Notes under the pieces: model-generated
The model's input: the letters and a program-made list of their open reading frames with translations, nothing else
Told to the model about the DNA's origin: nothing
Databases searched by the model: none
Made by a program: the position numbers and the translations under genes
From: a virus
Virus record (IMG/VR): IMGVR_UViG_3300027582_000007
Coordinates: 1-39,020 of that record
Strand: one strand, 5' to 3'
DNA length: 39,020 nucleotides
Shown here: in pieces, positions 7,302-14,602 of the stretch
Layout: each line of letters opens with the position of its first letter
Numbering within the stretch: the first letter of the stretch is position 1

Positions 7302-7731
7302 GCTTGGCCCTTACTTTTTGTGGTTTACACAACCGCTGGATTAGCAGCTTGCCGCGCTTATCTTTAGCTTGGTCACCTTCCAGCCCCAAAAACGCGCCAC
7401 AATTACCCAGCGCACGGGGATAAGCCTGTACAGAGCTAAGGGCTGCGGTGTCATTCCACTGCCCAAAGGGGATGCGAGGCCAATCCAAAACTAAATTCCA
7501 AATACACATCTCAAAGAAACTGTTCCATGCCCAAATCTGAGCGCCTTTCTCTATGTAATTAAAAAGCTGAATGGGAAGCGGATCTCCCCAAAGCCAAAGC
7601 TCTGGGGGTTCCTCGTTGACGCGCCACGCCAAGCAGATCACTTCCGTGCTCGGATGATCTGCGTAGGCGTAAGCGCCAGCGGAGCGAATGTCAGACTCGC
7701 TGTAAGTCTCAAAGTCGATTGAGATGATCAC
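7291..7731 (-). CDS. 3'-5' exonuclease segment of the phage DNA polymerase (split)
   Basis: 146 residues. ISIDFETY gives exonuclease motif I (Asp6, Glu8) and WAWNSFFE gives motif II (Asn70, Glu74); motif III is missing here and is found at the start of the next gene. The protein ends in a basic segment (KPQKVRAKRAK) exactly where intact polymerases continue. The two frames overlap by 11 bases (7291-7301), and stops in both frames confine the shift to 7291-7310. It may be a real split enzyme, a programmed +1 frameshift or a sequence error. The start overlaps the SSB stop by 4 bases. Confidence 0.8.
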   Translation of the reverse strand: MIISIDFETYSESDIRSAGAYAYADHPSTEVICLAWRVNEEPPELWLWGDPLPIQLFNYIEKGAQIWAWNSFFEMCIWNLVLDWPRIPFGQWNDTAALSSVQAYPRALGNCGAFLGLEGDQAKDKRGKLLIQRLCKPQKVRAKRAK

Positions 7732-8288
7732 TCGAAAAACGAGTCCTCTGCTTCTGCAACGACATCCGCAGCGGCTTCGTCCCCTATGTCATCCAACAGG
7801 TTGGCTTTGCTACCGCCACCACCACCAAACCGATCACCTTCTTTAACGAACTGAATCAAGTCCAGATTAGCGTTCACTCGCTTACCGTACTGGTTGTCCT
7901 GCACCCACAAACCTATGACCGCGTTGACGTAGCAACCAGAGTAGGGCTTGTCATCCAACTCCACTAACTCCATTTTGTCGCGATCAATAATTTCTGGTTT
8001 TCTGACAGTGCTTGCGCTCAGAAACATCTGGCCTTCGTAACCTTCATAGGATTTTTCTTCGCCATCGCCCAAGCACCGCTTGATGCCCTTGGGCGGTTTG
8101 CCGTTGAAAAAGTCCAAGGCCATTTCTGACATTTTCTTTTCTAACGCTTTAATTTGATCACCCTGTGTCTCTTTATCTAATAAAAAGTTGCAAGAGTATT
8201 TTAGCGGTGAGCCTGGGTTAAACGCTTTTGGTTGCCAAATGTCTGCAAATGACAAACGCACGTTTTTCAAAACTACTGTCTTATCCAT
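7728..8288 (-). CDS. DUF2815 single-stranded DNA-binding protein
   Basis: 186 residues. VLKNVRLSFADIWQPKAF at the N-terminus, KYSCNFLLDKETQ and SGCYVNAVIGLWVQDNQYGKRVNANLD are diagnostic of DUF2815, an OB-fold ssDNA-binding family common in phage replication modules. A flexible Gly stretch (near 153-160) leads to an acidic C-terminal tail ending DSFFE, like the protein-interaction tail of bacterial SSB. It would coat single-stranded DNA and recruit the polymerase and nucleases encoded around it. Lies between the DUF2800 and polymerase-exonuclease genes. Confidence 0.9.
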   Translation of the reverse strand: MDKTVVLKNVRLSFADIWQPKAFNPGSPLKYSCNFLLDKETQGDQIKALEKKMSEMALDFFNGKPPKGIKRCLGDGEEKSYEGYEGQMFLSASTVRKPEIIDRDKMELVELDDKPYSGCYVNAVIGLWVQDNQYGKRVNANLDLIQFVKEGDRFGGGGGSKANLLDDIGDEAAADVVAEAEDSFFE

Positions 8289-8301
8289 TTCTATTACCTA
8301 T

Positions 8302-9444
8302 TTAGTCCAATTTATCTAGCAGATCTGCCGGTTTACTTAATGCCTGTCTCTTATCTGATACAGGAACCAGTGTCGGTTTTCCCGCTGGTTTGACGATGAT
8401 CGAATTTACGTCATCGCATTTCGCTCCAAGCAAGCCAATGGCTTGGGTTGGCGAAATTGGTTTAGCCGAATACACCGGCTCATTCGTTAGTCGCTGCATC
8501 ACTCGGATAGCTTCTTGATCGTCCGACCAGCGTCTGTTTGTTCGTGATTCGACAAGCTTGTAGCCAGCGATCTCTTGACCGTCCCGCGCCAGTTCAGATG
8601 CGTGGGCCGAAACTTTGTCGCACCAAGATTTAATTAGTCCAAGCTCTGGTAACAGCTTTGAGATTTCTTCTACAGATAATGTTTCAGGCGTAGGCGGTGT
8701 AACCGGCTCATCGATGGCGGCTTCAAGCAGTTCCATGTTGTGGTTTGCGATAGCTCTACACGTTGGCGCGGCTTTGCAGAAGCGGCATTGGCTCTCGCCG
8801 ACTTTATATTTGGGGCTGTCGCCCAGTGCGGCGGTGGCGGCAGGTTGCAACACATTCTTCGCCCACTTCAGCAACTCTGTCACGCGCATTGTGTGCGTGT
8901 CTGTGTGATGTAGACGCGGTTGCACTATCGTCATATTGACAATGTCGATCTGAGCGTCGAAACCAAACGCGCTTATTACGCCTAGCGCGTAAACTTTTAG
9001 CTGGTCGCAGTCCGCGTAAACTATGTTGCGCCCAAATTTGAGATCGACTACCCAAGCTTCGCCTTCTCGGATCGACACAAAATCAGCCGTCCCAAATCCG
9101 TCTGGCACCCACATAGAGAAATCTAATCGATGTTCTATGTAGCTTCTGCGCTGTGGCAACGCACGGCAGAAATCAACGTAACCTTGTACGCCATCCGCCA
9201 TCTCTTTGCTGACTAAGTAACCGTTAAACGTTTCACCTAAAAAGTCGTGGGGCTGCGAACTAGTCAACAAGCAGCGTTCAGCCAGTTCGTGAGCGGCTGT
9301 TCCTTCAGCGGCTGCGGGACTAGAACTGTCAGGTATCCCTCTGCTGGCTTGAACGCTTGCAGGGCAGGCTATCCAACGGTGCGCAGAGCTTGCGCTTAAC
9401 TCAGCATGAGCAGGGCCGTCCAGTTCTAAATCAAATTGCTGCAT
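8302..9444 (-). CDS. DUF2800 RecB-like exonuclease
   Basis: 380 residues. LSASSAHRWIACPASVQ at the N-terminus, EGTAAHELAERCL, GTADFVSIREGEAWVVDLKFG (Asp and Glu/Asp-x-Lys of a PD-(D/E)XK nuclease core) and a C-terminal cysteine cluster (CRFCKAAPTC) match DUF2800, a RecB-family nuclease common in phages with this replication module. The four-cysteine set probably binds an Fe-S cluster or zinc. It is the first gene of the leftward early operon, with GGAGG five bases before the ATG, and is under the divergent control region at 9445-9558. Probable role: end resection for phage recombination. Confidence 0.9.
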   Translation of the reverse strand: MQQFDLELDGPAHAELSASSAHRWIACPASVQASRGIPDSSSPAAAEGTAAHELAERCLLTSSQPHDFLGETFNGYLVSKEMADGVQGYVDFCRALPQRRSYIEHRLDFSMWVPDGFGTADFVSIREGEAWVVDLKFGRNIVYADCDQLKVYALGVISAFGFDAQIDIVNMTIVQPRLHHTDTHTMRVTELLKWAKNVLQPAATAALGDSPKYKVGESQCRFCKAAPTCRAIANHNMELLEAAIDEPVTPPTPETLSVEEISKLLPELGLIKSWCDKVSAHASELARDGQEIAGYKLVESRTNRRWSDDQEAIRVMQRLTNEPVYSAKPISPTQAIGLLGAKCDDVNSIIVKPAGKPTLVPVSDKRQALSKPADLLDKLD

Positions 9445-9558
9445 TGACCCTCCGTAAATCTCAACAAAATGTTGAAAGTGATAATTTAGGTTGCAAAGCG
9501 TATTTCCCCTCGTTTATCTTGTCAACATGAAATCGCAACTAAAAGGAGATTTTGCGAA
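9445..9558. promoter_or_regulatory. Divergent early control region
   Basis: Leftward: TTGCAA (9496-9491), 17 bases, then AACATT (9473-9468) as a weak -10, overlapped by the operator CAACATTTTGTTG (9474-9462). Rightward: the same self-complementary TTGCAA (9491-9496), 17 bases, then TTATCT (9514-9519), and an AAAGGAG ribosome site (9541-9547) before the Cro-like gene. The shared -35 hexamer means the two promoters are face to back on the same DNA and probably compete. The operator can switch the leftward replication operon directly. Confidence 0.5.
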
Positions 9559-9834
9559 ATGCGTTATCAAAGTGATCCGAATCGAAGAAAAGCTATCGAG
9601 CAACTTGACTTTGCTTGTCATCTTTTAGCCAACGATTCTTTTAATAGACTCGCTGGACGGCTTGACGTTACGAAGCAAGCCATCAGCAAGTGGCGGACAA
9701 GTGGTGTGTTGCCAGCGTCTAGAGCTTGTCAAATCGAACTTCTCACCAAGGGTGAAGTGACATGGCAGTCTTTGTGTCCCGATCTGGTCGCCTCAACCGA
9801 ACAGTTAGCTACTGAGTGGAAGAAAGGGTTGTGA
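9559..9834 (+). CDS. Cro/YdaS-like HTH regulator
   Basis: 91 residues. DSFNRLAGRLDVTKQAISKWRTSGVLPASRACQIE is a helix-turn-helix in the style of YdaS/Cro proteins, in which the protein starts with a short helix and ends just after the HTH (here TWQSLCPDL). An AAAGGAG site lies 11 bases before the ATG. It is divergent from the early leftward operon and is the first rightward early gene, the position of cro. It probably opposes the CI-like repressor, perhaps at the same CAAC-N5-GTTG sites. Unlike lambda, it is separated from cI by the whole replication operon. Confidence 0.8.
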   Translation: MRYQSDPNRRKAIEQLDFACHLLANDSFNRLAGRLDVTKQAISKWRTSGVLPASRACQIELLTKGEVTWQSLCPDLVASTEQLATEWKKGL

Positions 9835-9977
9835 CAAAATATCTATATAAAACGTTGGGTTACACGGTCAAAGTTTTTGAAATCGTGTTTTTCTTTCTTG
9901 CTGCTCTTTTTGAAATGGTTGGAGAGAGATGCCGCGAATGCGCTGATTGGTGCGATCAAGTGACCGGCAAGATTTAG
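9831..9977 (+). CDS. Small membrane protein
   Basis: 48 residues from a GTG that overlaps the stop of the Cro-like gene (GTGA), with AAAGGG just upstream. One hydrophobic helix spans about residues 13-30 (VKVFEIVFFFLAALFEMV) and is followed by a short segment with three cysteines (CRECADWC). It is too short for confident homology. Coupling to the Cro-like gene and tight spacing to the primase gene support a real gene. Its role is unknown; small membrane proteins in early phage regions sometimes act in exclusion or host modulation. Confidence 0.6.
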   Translation: MTKYLYKTLGYTVKVFEIVFFFLAALFEMVGERCRECADWCDQVTGKI

Positions 9978-9992
9978 TTCAAAGGGGGAGTT

Positions 9993-12257
9993 ATGTTGCA
10001 AGAAATCGGAACGCGGTTAATAGATCGTGGCTATAAAGTCATCCCTATTAAAAAGGGTAAAAAGTTTCCATGCATAGATGAGTGGCAGAAAGCTAACGCC
10101 ACGCATGAGGATTTAGCGCGGTGGTCAAAAGAATTTCCAGAGAGCGGAATTGGCGTGCTGTGCAAAAACACAATAGCAGTCGATGTCGATTGCAGAAACG
10201 TAAGTTTAGTTAAGCTATGCGCTAAATGGCTGGAAGAGAATGTCGGGATCGCCGCTGCGCGGATCGGCAACCAGCCAAAGATGCTGTTCGCCTATCGCGG
10301 AAACCCGCGCAAAAAGATCAAGTCCGTTGAGTTTGAGTGTCAGGAAGGCAACAAGCACGCCGTAGAGGTCTTAGGTGACGGGCAGCAGTTTGTCGCCTTC
10401 GGAGTGCACCCAGATACGCAGAAGCCATACCGCTGGCTCAAGTCCTACGCCTCGTTAGACTCTGTAAATCACGAAGAACTACCTGAGTTAACAGAGGATA
10501 TGGCGCGGAGGTTCGTTGAGTTCTTTGAACGCAAGGCACGCGAGGCCGGTTGGCAGGAAAGCCGAAAAGGTATGGACAGCAACCTCAGTGAGTACGACGA
10601 ACTGCTTGCGCTGCGTCCGAAGTTTGAAGCGGAAGCCGAAGATGTGAGCGAGATGCTTTGCAAGGTTGATCCAGACATTGATCACGATCACTGGTTCCGA
10701 GTCGGCATGGCTCTACACCACCACTTTGATGGTGATGACGAAGGTCTACAGCTTTGGGCGGAGTGGTCTGCTGATGGTGAGAAGTTCAAAGACGGGGAGT
10801 GCGAAAAGCGTTGGGAGAGCTTCGACAGCAACGGCAAGGTGCCGGTGACGCTGGCCTATGTAGCATCCCTCGCTAAGAAAGAAGAGGCTGAAGAGGTCAT
10901 GCGGGAAAAGGTCGAGGGGGTTTTACCGCACATGCTGGAGAACTGGTCGCTAGTGCTGGTTGAAGGCCATGCACGGGTGGTGCGCGACGATATCTTCCAA
11001 GACCGCACAGTTTTGTACGGCCTAGAAGATGTAAGAAAAGAGTTTCAGAACCAACGGGTTATGAGCTATGAGGGCAAAACGCCAAGGCTAGTCAATCTAG
11101 TCGATATGTGGCTAGAGCATGAAGAGCGCAAGACATACCCAGCCGGTTTAGCGTTCAGCCCTGACGGTGAATCCATCAACCAGTATAACCTGTGGCGCGG
11201 CTGGTCAGTCGAGCCAGTGCAAGGTGATGTGCAGCCGTGGATCGACTTCATAACGTACGTTATTGCGGACGGGAATGTCGCAAACGCAAACTGGATAATC
11301 GCATGGGCAGCGCAGATGGTTCAGCAGCCGCAAGTTAAAATCGGCATCGGTCTAGTGCTTAGAGGGCTGAAGGGTACAGGCAAGACTAAGTTTGCCGAAC
11401 TGCTGGGCTGGCTCGTCAAAAGCCACTTCACCAGCGCAAGCAAGGCAGAGCACATTACCGGCAACTTTAATAAGCATCTGCAAGAGACTTTGCTGCTGTG
11501 CGGGGAAGAGGCGTACTGGGCAGGTGCTAAGGCTGCAGAGTCGGCACTTAAAGACCTACTTACTGCCAGCCAGATTTTCGTTGAGAAGAAAGGTGTGGAC
11601 GGTTATATGGCACCAAATTACACACGCATTGTGTTTACAAGTAACGATGACTTCGTTGTGCCAGCTACGCTGGATGAGCGGCGGTTTGCCGTCTTCGATA
11701 TCAGCGACTGCCGCAAAGAAGACAGCAAATATTTCGAGTCTTTAGATTCTTGGTTTCACAACGGTGGCGGCTCTGCTCTGCTTTATTACCTCAAGCACTT
11801 TGACTTATCGTCAGTTAACGTGCGAAAGGCACCGCAGACTGCTGCCCTGGACGAGCAGAAGTTAGAAAACCTGAGTGGAGTAGATGCGTTTTTGTTAGCC
11901 AGTTTGCAGAACGCAGAATTCAGAGAGCATAAAATTGCTGGAGAATCGCTTCAGTTCGGTGAGGAGGTGAGCAAGACACAGTTGTACGCCATCTACACTT
12001 CAAGCGTGAAGGGAAGGTACGAGGCCATAACCCGCGAGAACAGTTTCTGGAAGGCGCTGCGCAAGACCGGCATATACACAGAGGAAGTTCACAAGCGTGC
12101 CGGTGGTGCGCGGTTCAGAGCGGTGCAGTTAGAAACTTTAAAGAAAGCGCGGAAAAGCTTTGAAGAGTATCTGGGCATAACGGTTGAGTGGACCGAAGAC
12201 GATAAACTCGACCCGTTAGACCCAAGCAACTGGGGCGACGATTCAGTGCCGTTCTAG
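9993..12257 (+). CDS. Prim-pol primase fused to DUF5906/SF3-like helicase
   Basis: 754 residues. Residues about 1-180 are a bifunctional primase/polymerase domain, with IAVDVDC giving the catalytic Asp64/Asp66 and QQFVAFGVHP the His139 motif. A PriCT-like segment follows (about 205-305, VDPDIDHDHWFRVGMALH). The C-terminal ATPase has Walker A GLKGTGKT (458-465), an acidic Walker B region LLLCGEEAYW (500-509) and FTSNDDFVVPATLDERRF with a sensor Asn and arginine finger. It would prime and unwind phage DNA and is the natural initiator for an origin. A GGGGGAG ribosome site precedes the ATG. The polymerase, SSB and nucleases it needs are on the opposite operon. Confidence 0.92.
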   Translation: MLQEIGTRLIDRGYKVIPIKKGKKFPCIDEWQKANATHEDLARWSKEFPESGIGVLCKNTIAVDVDCRNVSLVKLCAKWLEENVGIAAARIGNQPKMLFAYRGNPRKKIKSVEFECQEGNKHAVEVLGDGQQFVAFGVHPDTQKPYRWLKSYASLDSVNHEELPELTEDMARRFVEFFERKAREAGWQESRKGMDSNLSEYDELLALRPKFEAEAEDVSEMLCKVDPDIDHDHWFRVGMALHHHFDGDDEGLQLWAEWSADGEKFKDGECEKRWESFDSNGKVPVTLAYVASLAKKEEAEEVMREKVEGVLPHMLENWSLVLVEGHARVVRDDIFQDRTVLYGLEDVRKEFQNQRVMSYEGKTPRLVNLVDMWLEHEERKTYPAGLAFSPDGESINQYNLWRGWSVEPVQGDVQPWIDFITYVIADGNVANANWIIAWAAQMVQQPQVKIGIGLVLRGLKGTGKTKFAELLGWLVKSHFTSASKAEHITGNFNKHLQETLLLCGEEAYWAGAKAAESALKDLLTASQIFVEKKGVDGYMAPNYTRIVFTSNDDFVVPATLDERRFAVFDISDCRKEDSKYFESLDSWFHNGGGSALLYYLKHFDLSSVNVRKAPQTAALDEQKLENLSGVDAFLLASLQNAEFREHKIAGESLQFGEEVSKTQLYAIYTSSVKGRYEAITRENSFWKALRKTGIYTEEVHKRAGGARFRAVQLETLKKARKSFEEYLGITVEWTEDDKLDPLDPSNWGDDSVPF

Positions 12258-12263
12258 TATAAT
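12235..12263 (+). promoter_or_regulatory. Candidate promoter for the HNH gene
   Basis: A perfect TATAAT (12258-12263) lies 6 bases before the HNH ATG at 12270, with a weak -35 GCGACG (12235-12240) at 17-base spacing, inside the end of the primase gene. The predicted transcript would begin at or next to the ATG, so it could be leaderless; indeed no ribosome site is visible. The -35 match is poor, so this is a suggestion only. Confidence 0.3.
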
Positions 12264-12269
12264 TATGTA

Positions 12270-12749
12270 ATGAAATCAAAAACTTGCGTTGTCTGTGGGG
12301 AGGACAAGCAAAACAGTCTGTTCTATAAGCGTCCAGACGGTTCCATTGAAAACACATGCCGAAAATGCAGAACCCAAGCTGAGTTCCGCACCCAAAATAA
12401 CAGCCCACGGGACTACCTACGGAACACCGTGGCGAAAGCCAAGCACGGTGCGAAGAAGCGTGGTCTAGAGTGGGACATAAATATTGATCAGGTAATGCAG
12501 ATCTGGCAGGAGCAGGACGGGCGTTGCGCCTTGTCCGATGTGCGGATGCAAGCAGCCAAGGATGGTAAGGGGCGCAAGGGCAAAGACATGAACGTGTCTC
12601 TTGACCGAATAGATCAAGATAAGGGTTATATTTTTGCTCCGCGCAACGTTCAGCTTGTATGTTTGCGCGTAAATCTGATAAAACATGACATGAATGAGCA
12701 CGATCTGTTCTGGTGGTGTCACAACATTGTCGATAAAAATGTAATGTAA
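12270..12749 (+). CDS. HNH endonuclease-like protein with N-terminal zinc ribbon
   Basis: 159 residues. CVVCGEDK and CRKCR (residues 5-34) form a four-cysteine zinc ribbon. The C-terminal half, with WQEQDGRCALSDVRM, NVSLDRIDQDKGYIFAPRNVQLVC and VNLIKHDM, matches phage HNH endonucleases of the recombination-endonuclease-VII-like type. The usual first His position is not clear, so activity is uncertain. It stands alone between the primase and the next promoter, with no ribosome site but a TATAAT close upstream, which fits a mobile homing-type gene. Alternatively it could serve in packaging or genome processing. Confidence 0.8.
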   Translation: MKSKTCVVCGEDKQNSLFYKRPDGSIENTCRKCRTQAEFRTQNNSPRDYLRNTVAKAKHGAKKRGLEWDINIDQVMQIWQEQDGRCALSDVRMQAAKDGKGRKGKDMNVSLDRIDQDKGYIFAPRNVQLVCLRVNLIKHDMNEHDLFWWCHNIVDKNVM

Positions 12750-12800
12750 TGTGATGCATTAGTCATTTCGCAATTAAATGTATCTCGCCGGTTGATAAGT

Positions 12801-12837
12801 TAACTTTTTGTTGTTAGATTCTTCTTCAAGCTATAAT
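12801..12837 (+). promoter_or_regulatory. Promoter with overlapping operator-like site
   Basis: A perfect -10 TATAAT (12832-12837) lies 18 bases after TTGTTG (12808-12813). The sequence TAACTTTTTGTTG (12801-12813) is the CAAC-N5-GTTG operator with one mismatch and covers the -35, so the promoter is probably repressed in the lysogen. The predicted start near 12844 fits the ribosome site at 12856-12862. Confidence 0.6.
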
Positions 12838-12867
12838 GCTGTTATGGTTTTCTTCAAGGAGGATGAT

Positions 12868-13413
12868 GTGCCATATGTGAGCAAGGCTGCGCAAATAGTC
12901 AATTTGACGGAAATAGCGCAGGAAAGACTTAAAGAAGTAAATGAACTGCAAAGGGAGAATGACAAACTGATAGAGGATCGAAACGAGAGGCAGGAAATTA
13001 CTGCTGCCGCTTTCGACAGAGAAAACACTTACCGTTCGCAGCGTGAAGAATTAAATAGTCTTAGTCAGCTAAAGTTTAAAGCTGGAGACATTTGGGACTT
13101 ATCCGCGCAGTTAACAATCGAAGATATTAGCGACCTGCTGAATATTTTCCGAGATCGCATCGTCGTTGAAGACTGCGACTCGCCTTTCACCCACGAAACT
13201 GATTTCAGCGAATCGTTCTGCCATAGAGATAAGAGTGCGGCGGTAATTGCTCAAACTTTGAGCGCAGCCTATCGTAGTAATGATCTTAAAAAGGGCAGCA
13301 CTTTTGCGGAGTGGCTACAGTACGTCCCGCAGAACGTTAAGCACGATTACGACGAAGAAAACGTTTACACAGACGGCGTGAAAATAAAATTCCATTTGGA
13401 CAACACAGATTAG
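12868..13413 (+). CDS. Unknown protein with N-terminal coiled coil
   Basis: 181 residues. I chose the GTG at 12868, which lies 5 bases after AAGGAGG (12856-12862); the ATG at 12844 falls at the predicted transcription start. Residues about 10-65 are a long charged helix likely to form a coiled coil (QERLKEVNELQRENDKLIED). The rest contains ISDLLNIFRDRIVVEDCDS and an acidic C-terminus, with no domain I recognise. It is the first gene of the 12.8-14.4 kb unit and sits behind an operator-like promoter, so it may be kept off in the lysogen. Confidence 0.7.
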   Translation: MPYVSKAAQIVNLTEIAQERLKEVNELQRENDKLIEDRNERQEITAAAFDRENTYRSQREELNSLSQLKFKAGDIWDLSAQLTIEDISDLLNIFRDRIVVEDCDSPFTHETDFSESFCHRDKSAAVIAQTLSAAYRSNDLKKGSTFAEWLQYVPQNVKHDYDEENVYTDGVKIKFHLDNTD

Positions 13414-13598
13414 GGGGCGCACTTCCTCAACAGGCGAGTAGCAGCGTCAGTTTGTGCGCAAAAAAAAGCTTTTCATAGGCTGGTTTCCTGCGACGAGAAA
13501 CAGAGTAGATGTACGATGGTGGCCCCCGAAACATCATATACGCCATCAATCTGCTCAACTGCTACATTTTATTTCAACAAGAAGTGGTGTATACAACA

Positions 13599-13853
13599 AT
13601 GAGTGATATATTTTACCAAGCGACGAGGGTCGTTATTGATGGTCGTTTGCTACGAATTTTTAACGGCCCACGTTCTAAGGGAGCTACGGCTTTAAGGCTT
13701 GACCAAGACGAAGAAATCGTAAGCACGATTGTCGGTGACACGCGAAAAGGCAATAGCGCAAAACAAATAGCGCAAAAACTAGGTATAGCGCCCAGCACAG
13801 TAACCAAAATTAAAGACATTTTCCGCGAACGCTGGGAAGGTTTTAAGGAGTAA
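13599..13853 (+). CDS. Small HTH protein
   Basis: 84 residues from the ATG at 13599 (an ATG at 13509 in the same frame would add 30 residues of atypical composition). NSAKQIAQKLGIAPSTVTKIKDIFRERW near the C-terminus is a resolvase-type helix-turn-helix. The N-terminus (IFYQATRVVIDGRLLRIFNGPRSKG) resembles small phage proteins with the same plan. Probably a DNA-binding regulator of the late or accessory genes. A one-mismatch operator-like sequence CAACAAGAAGTGG lies upstream (13575-13587). The next gene follows after 2 bases, with GGAG in the overlap region. Confidence 0.65.
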   Translation: MSDIFYQATRVVIDGRLLRIFNGPRSKGATALRLDQDEEIVSTIVGDTRKGNSAKQIAQKLGIAPSTVTKIKDIFRERWEGFKE

Positions 13854-13855
13854 GT

Positions 13856-14032
13856 ATGAACGTTGCGACAAGTGCCGCTTTAGCGGCTCTATTTTTCGTT
13901 CTTTTAGGATTTGTAGGAGAGCAAGATTATCAGGACGCACTCGCTTCAGAAGCCGCCTACTGCTCTCGTTTGGCGGACGGAGCGCACACCGACTATTTAA
14001 AAATAGAGGGGGTGTGCAATGACCGACTATAG
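13856..14032 (+). CDS. Small phage membrane protein
   Basis: 58 residues. A signal-anchor-like hydrophobic helix covers residues 7-20 (ALAALFFVLLGFVG), followed by DYQDALASEAAYCSRLADGAHTDYL...GVC. The pattern of one membrane helix, then DYQDAL..E..YC and a second Cys resembles a small family frequently found in aquatic phages; the two cysteines might form a disulfide in the periplasm. Ribosome site AAGGAG lies at 13846-13851. Function unknown. It overlaps the next gene by 14 bases. Confidence 0.7.
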   Translation: MNVATSAALAALFFVLLGFVGEQDYQDALASEAAYCSRLADGAHTDYLKIEGVCNDRL

Positions 14033-14192
14033 GTGCTGCGAGTGCCAGAAACTTTGCGATGTCATAGAAGAAATCTGCATCGATATGGAGCCTTATGGTG
14101 ACCAGCGGGTTGAGAGGTGGACTTACGAGTACTGGTCAACCTGCTGCCGGTGTGAAGTTGATTTTTTAGAGATTGAGGAGACGATCCATTGA
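14019..14192 (+). CDS. Small cysteine-rich, probable zinc-binding protein
   Basis: 57 residues. CCECQKLC at residues 6-13 and CCRC near residues 43-46 give two cysteine pairs spaced like a small zinc knuckle or ribbon. The rest is acidic. The start overlaps the previous gene by 14 bases with GAGGGGG just upstream (14007-14012), and the next gene begins at its stop, so the three genes are translated as a coupled set. Function unknown; a protein-binding adaptor acting on a host target is one possibility. Confidence 0.65.
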   Translation: MTDYRCCECQKLCDVIEEICIDMEPYGDQRVERWTYEYWSTCCRCEVDFLEIEETIH

Positions 14193-14401
14193 GGCCATCT
14201 ACTGATCCAAAGAGAGAAGCTGAAAGGCAAAAAACTGCTGACGCGGTCCAGAAATTTCTTGATGAGGGCGGTGAGATTCAAGTCGCTGACTCGACCATGT
14301 ACAAGCGTGAGCGGGGTATATTGACCAGGGAACAGATCGCAAAGACGTTTGCTTATCAGAGTCAAATAGGCAAAATAAAGAAACAGCATCAAGGCTTGTA
14401 A
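14189..14401 (+). CDS. Small conserved phage protein (FLDEGGEI type)
   Basis: 70 residues from a TTG start that overlaps the previous stop, with GAGGAG at 14175-14180 at good spacing. The core AVQKFLDEGGEIQVAD corresponds to a short pattern (xFLxxGGxI) found in many small phage proteins of unknown role; the C-terminus is Lys-rich. It is the last gene of its unit and a strong intrinsic terminator follows 43 bases downstream. Confidence 0.65.
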   Translation: MRPSTDPKREAERQKTADAVQKFLDEGGEIQVADSTMYKRERGILTREQIAKTFAYQSQIGKIKKQHQGL

Positions 14402-14444
14402 GGAGGTGATATCTCTTTCGCGTTCGACCCCCACCCCCACCTAG

Positions 14445-14472
14445 ACCCCTCTACTCAGAGGGGTTTTTTTTT
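14445..14472 (+). terminator. Intrinsic terminator of the 12.8-14.4 kb operon
   Basis: A perfect 8-bp stem, ACCCCTCT (14445-14452) and AGAGGGGT (14457-14464), with a 4-base loop ACTC, is followed by a run of nine T (14464-14472). It lies just after the last small rightward gene. Confidence 0.9.
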
Positions 14473-14602
14473 GAAATCAAACATCAATATCAAAACCGTT
14501 CAAGATTTTTGACCTTTCAGGTTTGGTTTTCAAAAACGACCCCAAAACACCTCTGAAGCAGATTTGCCAGAAAAAACGGGTGGAAAGCGGCGCAGTGTCG
14601 GT

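Noticed and set aside
12115-12759. 214-residue minus-strand open frame
   Set aside because: It lies opposite the end of the primase and the whole HNH gene, has a composition rich in Cys, His and Arg typical of an antisense shadow, and no recognisable family or ribosome site.
13417-13459. Inverted pair GCGCAC/GTGCGC as a terminator after the 12868 gene
   Set aside because: The loop is over 30 bases and is followed by A rather than T on the plus strand, so it is not a convincing terminator.
14415-14445. tRNA-like T-arm sequence CGCGTTCGACCCCC
   Set aside because: No matching 5' stem, anticodon arm or acceptor could be found; no tRNA gene is present.
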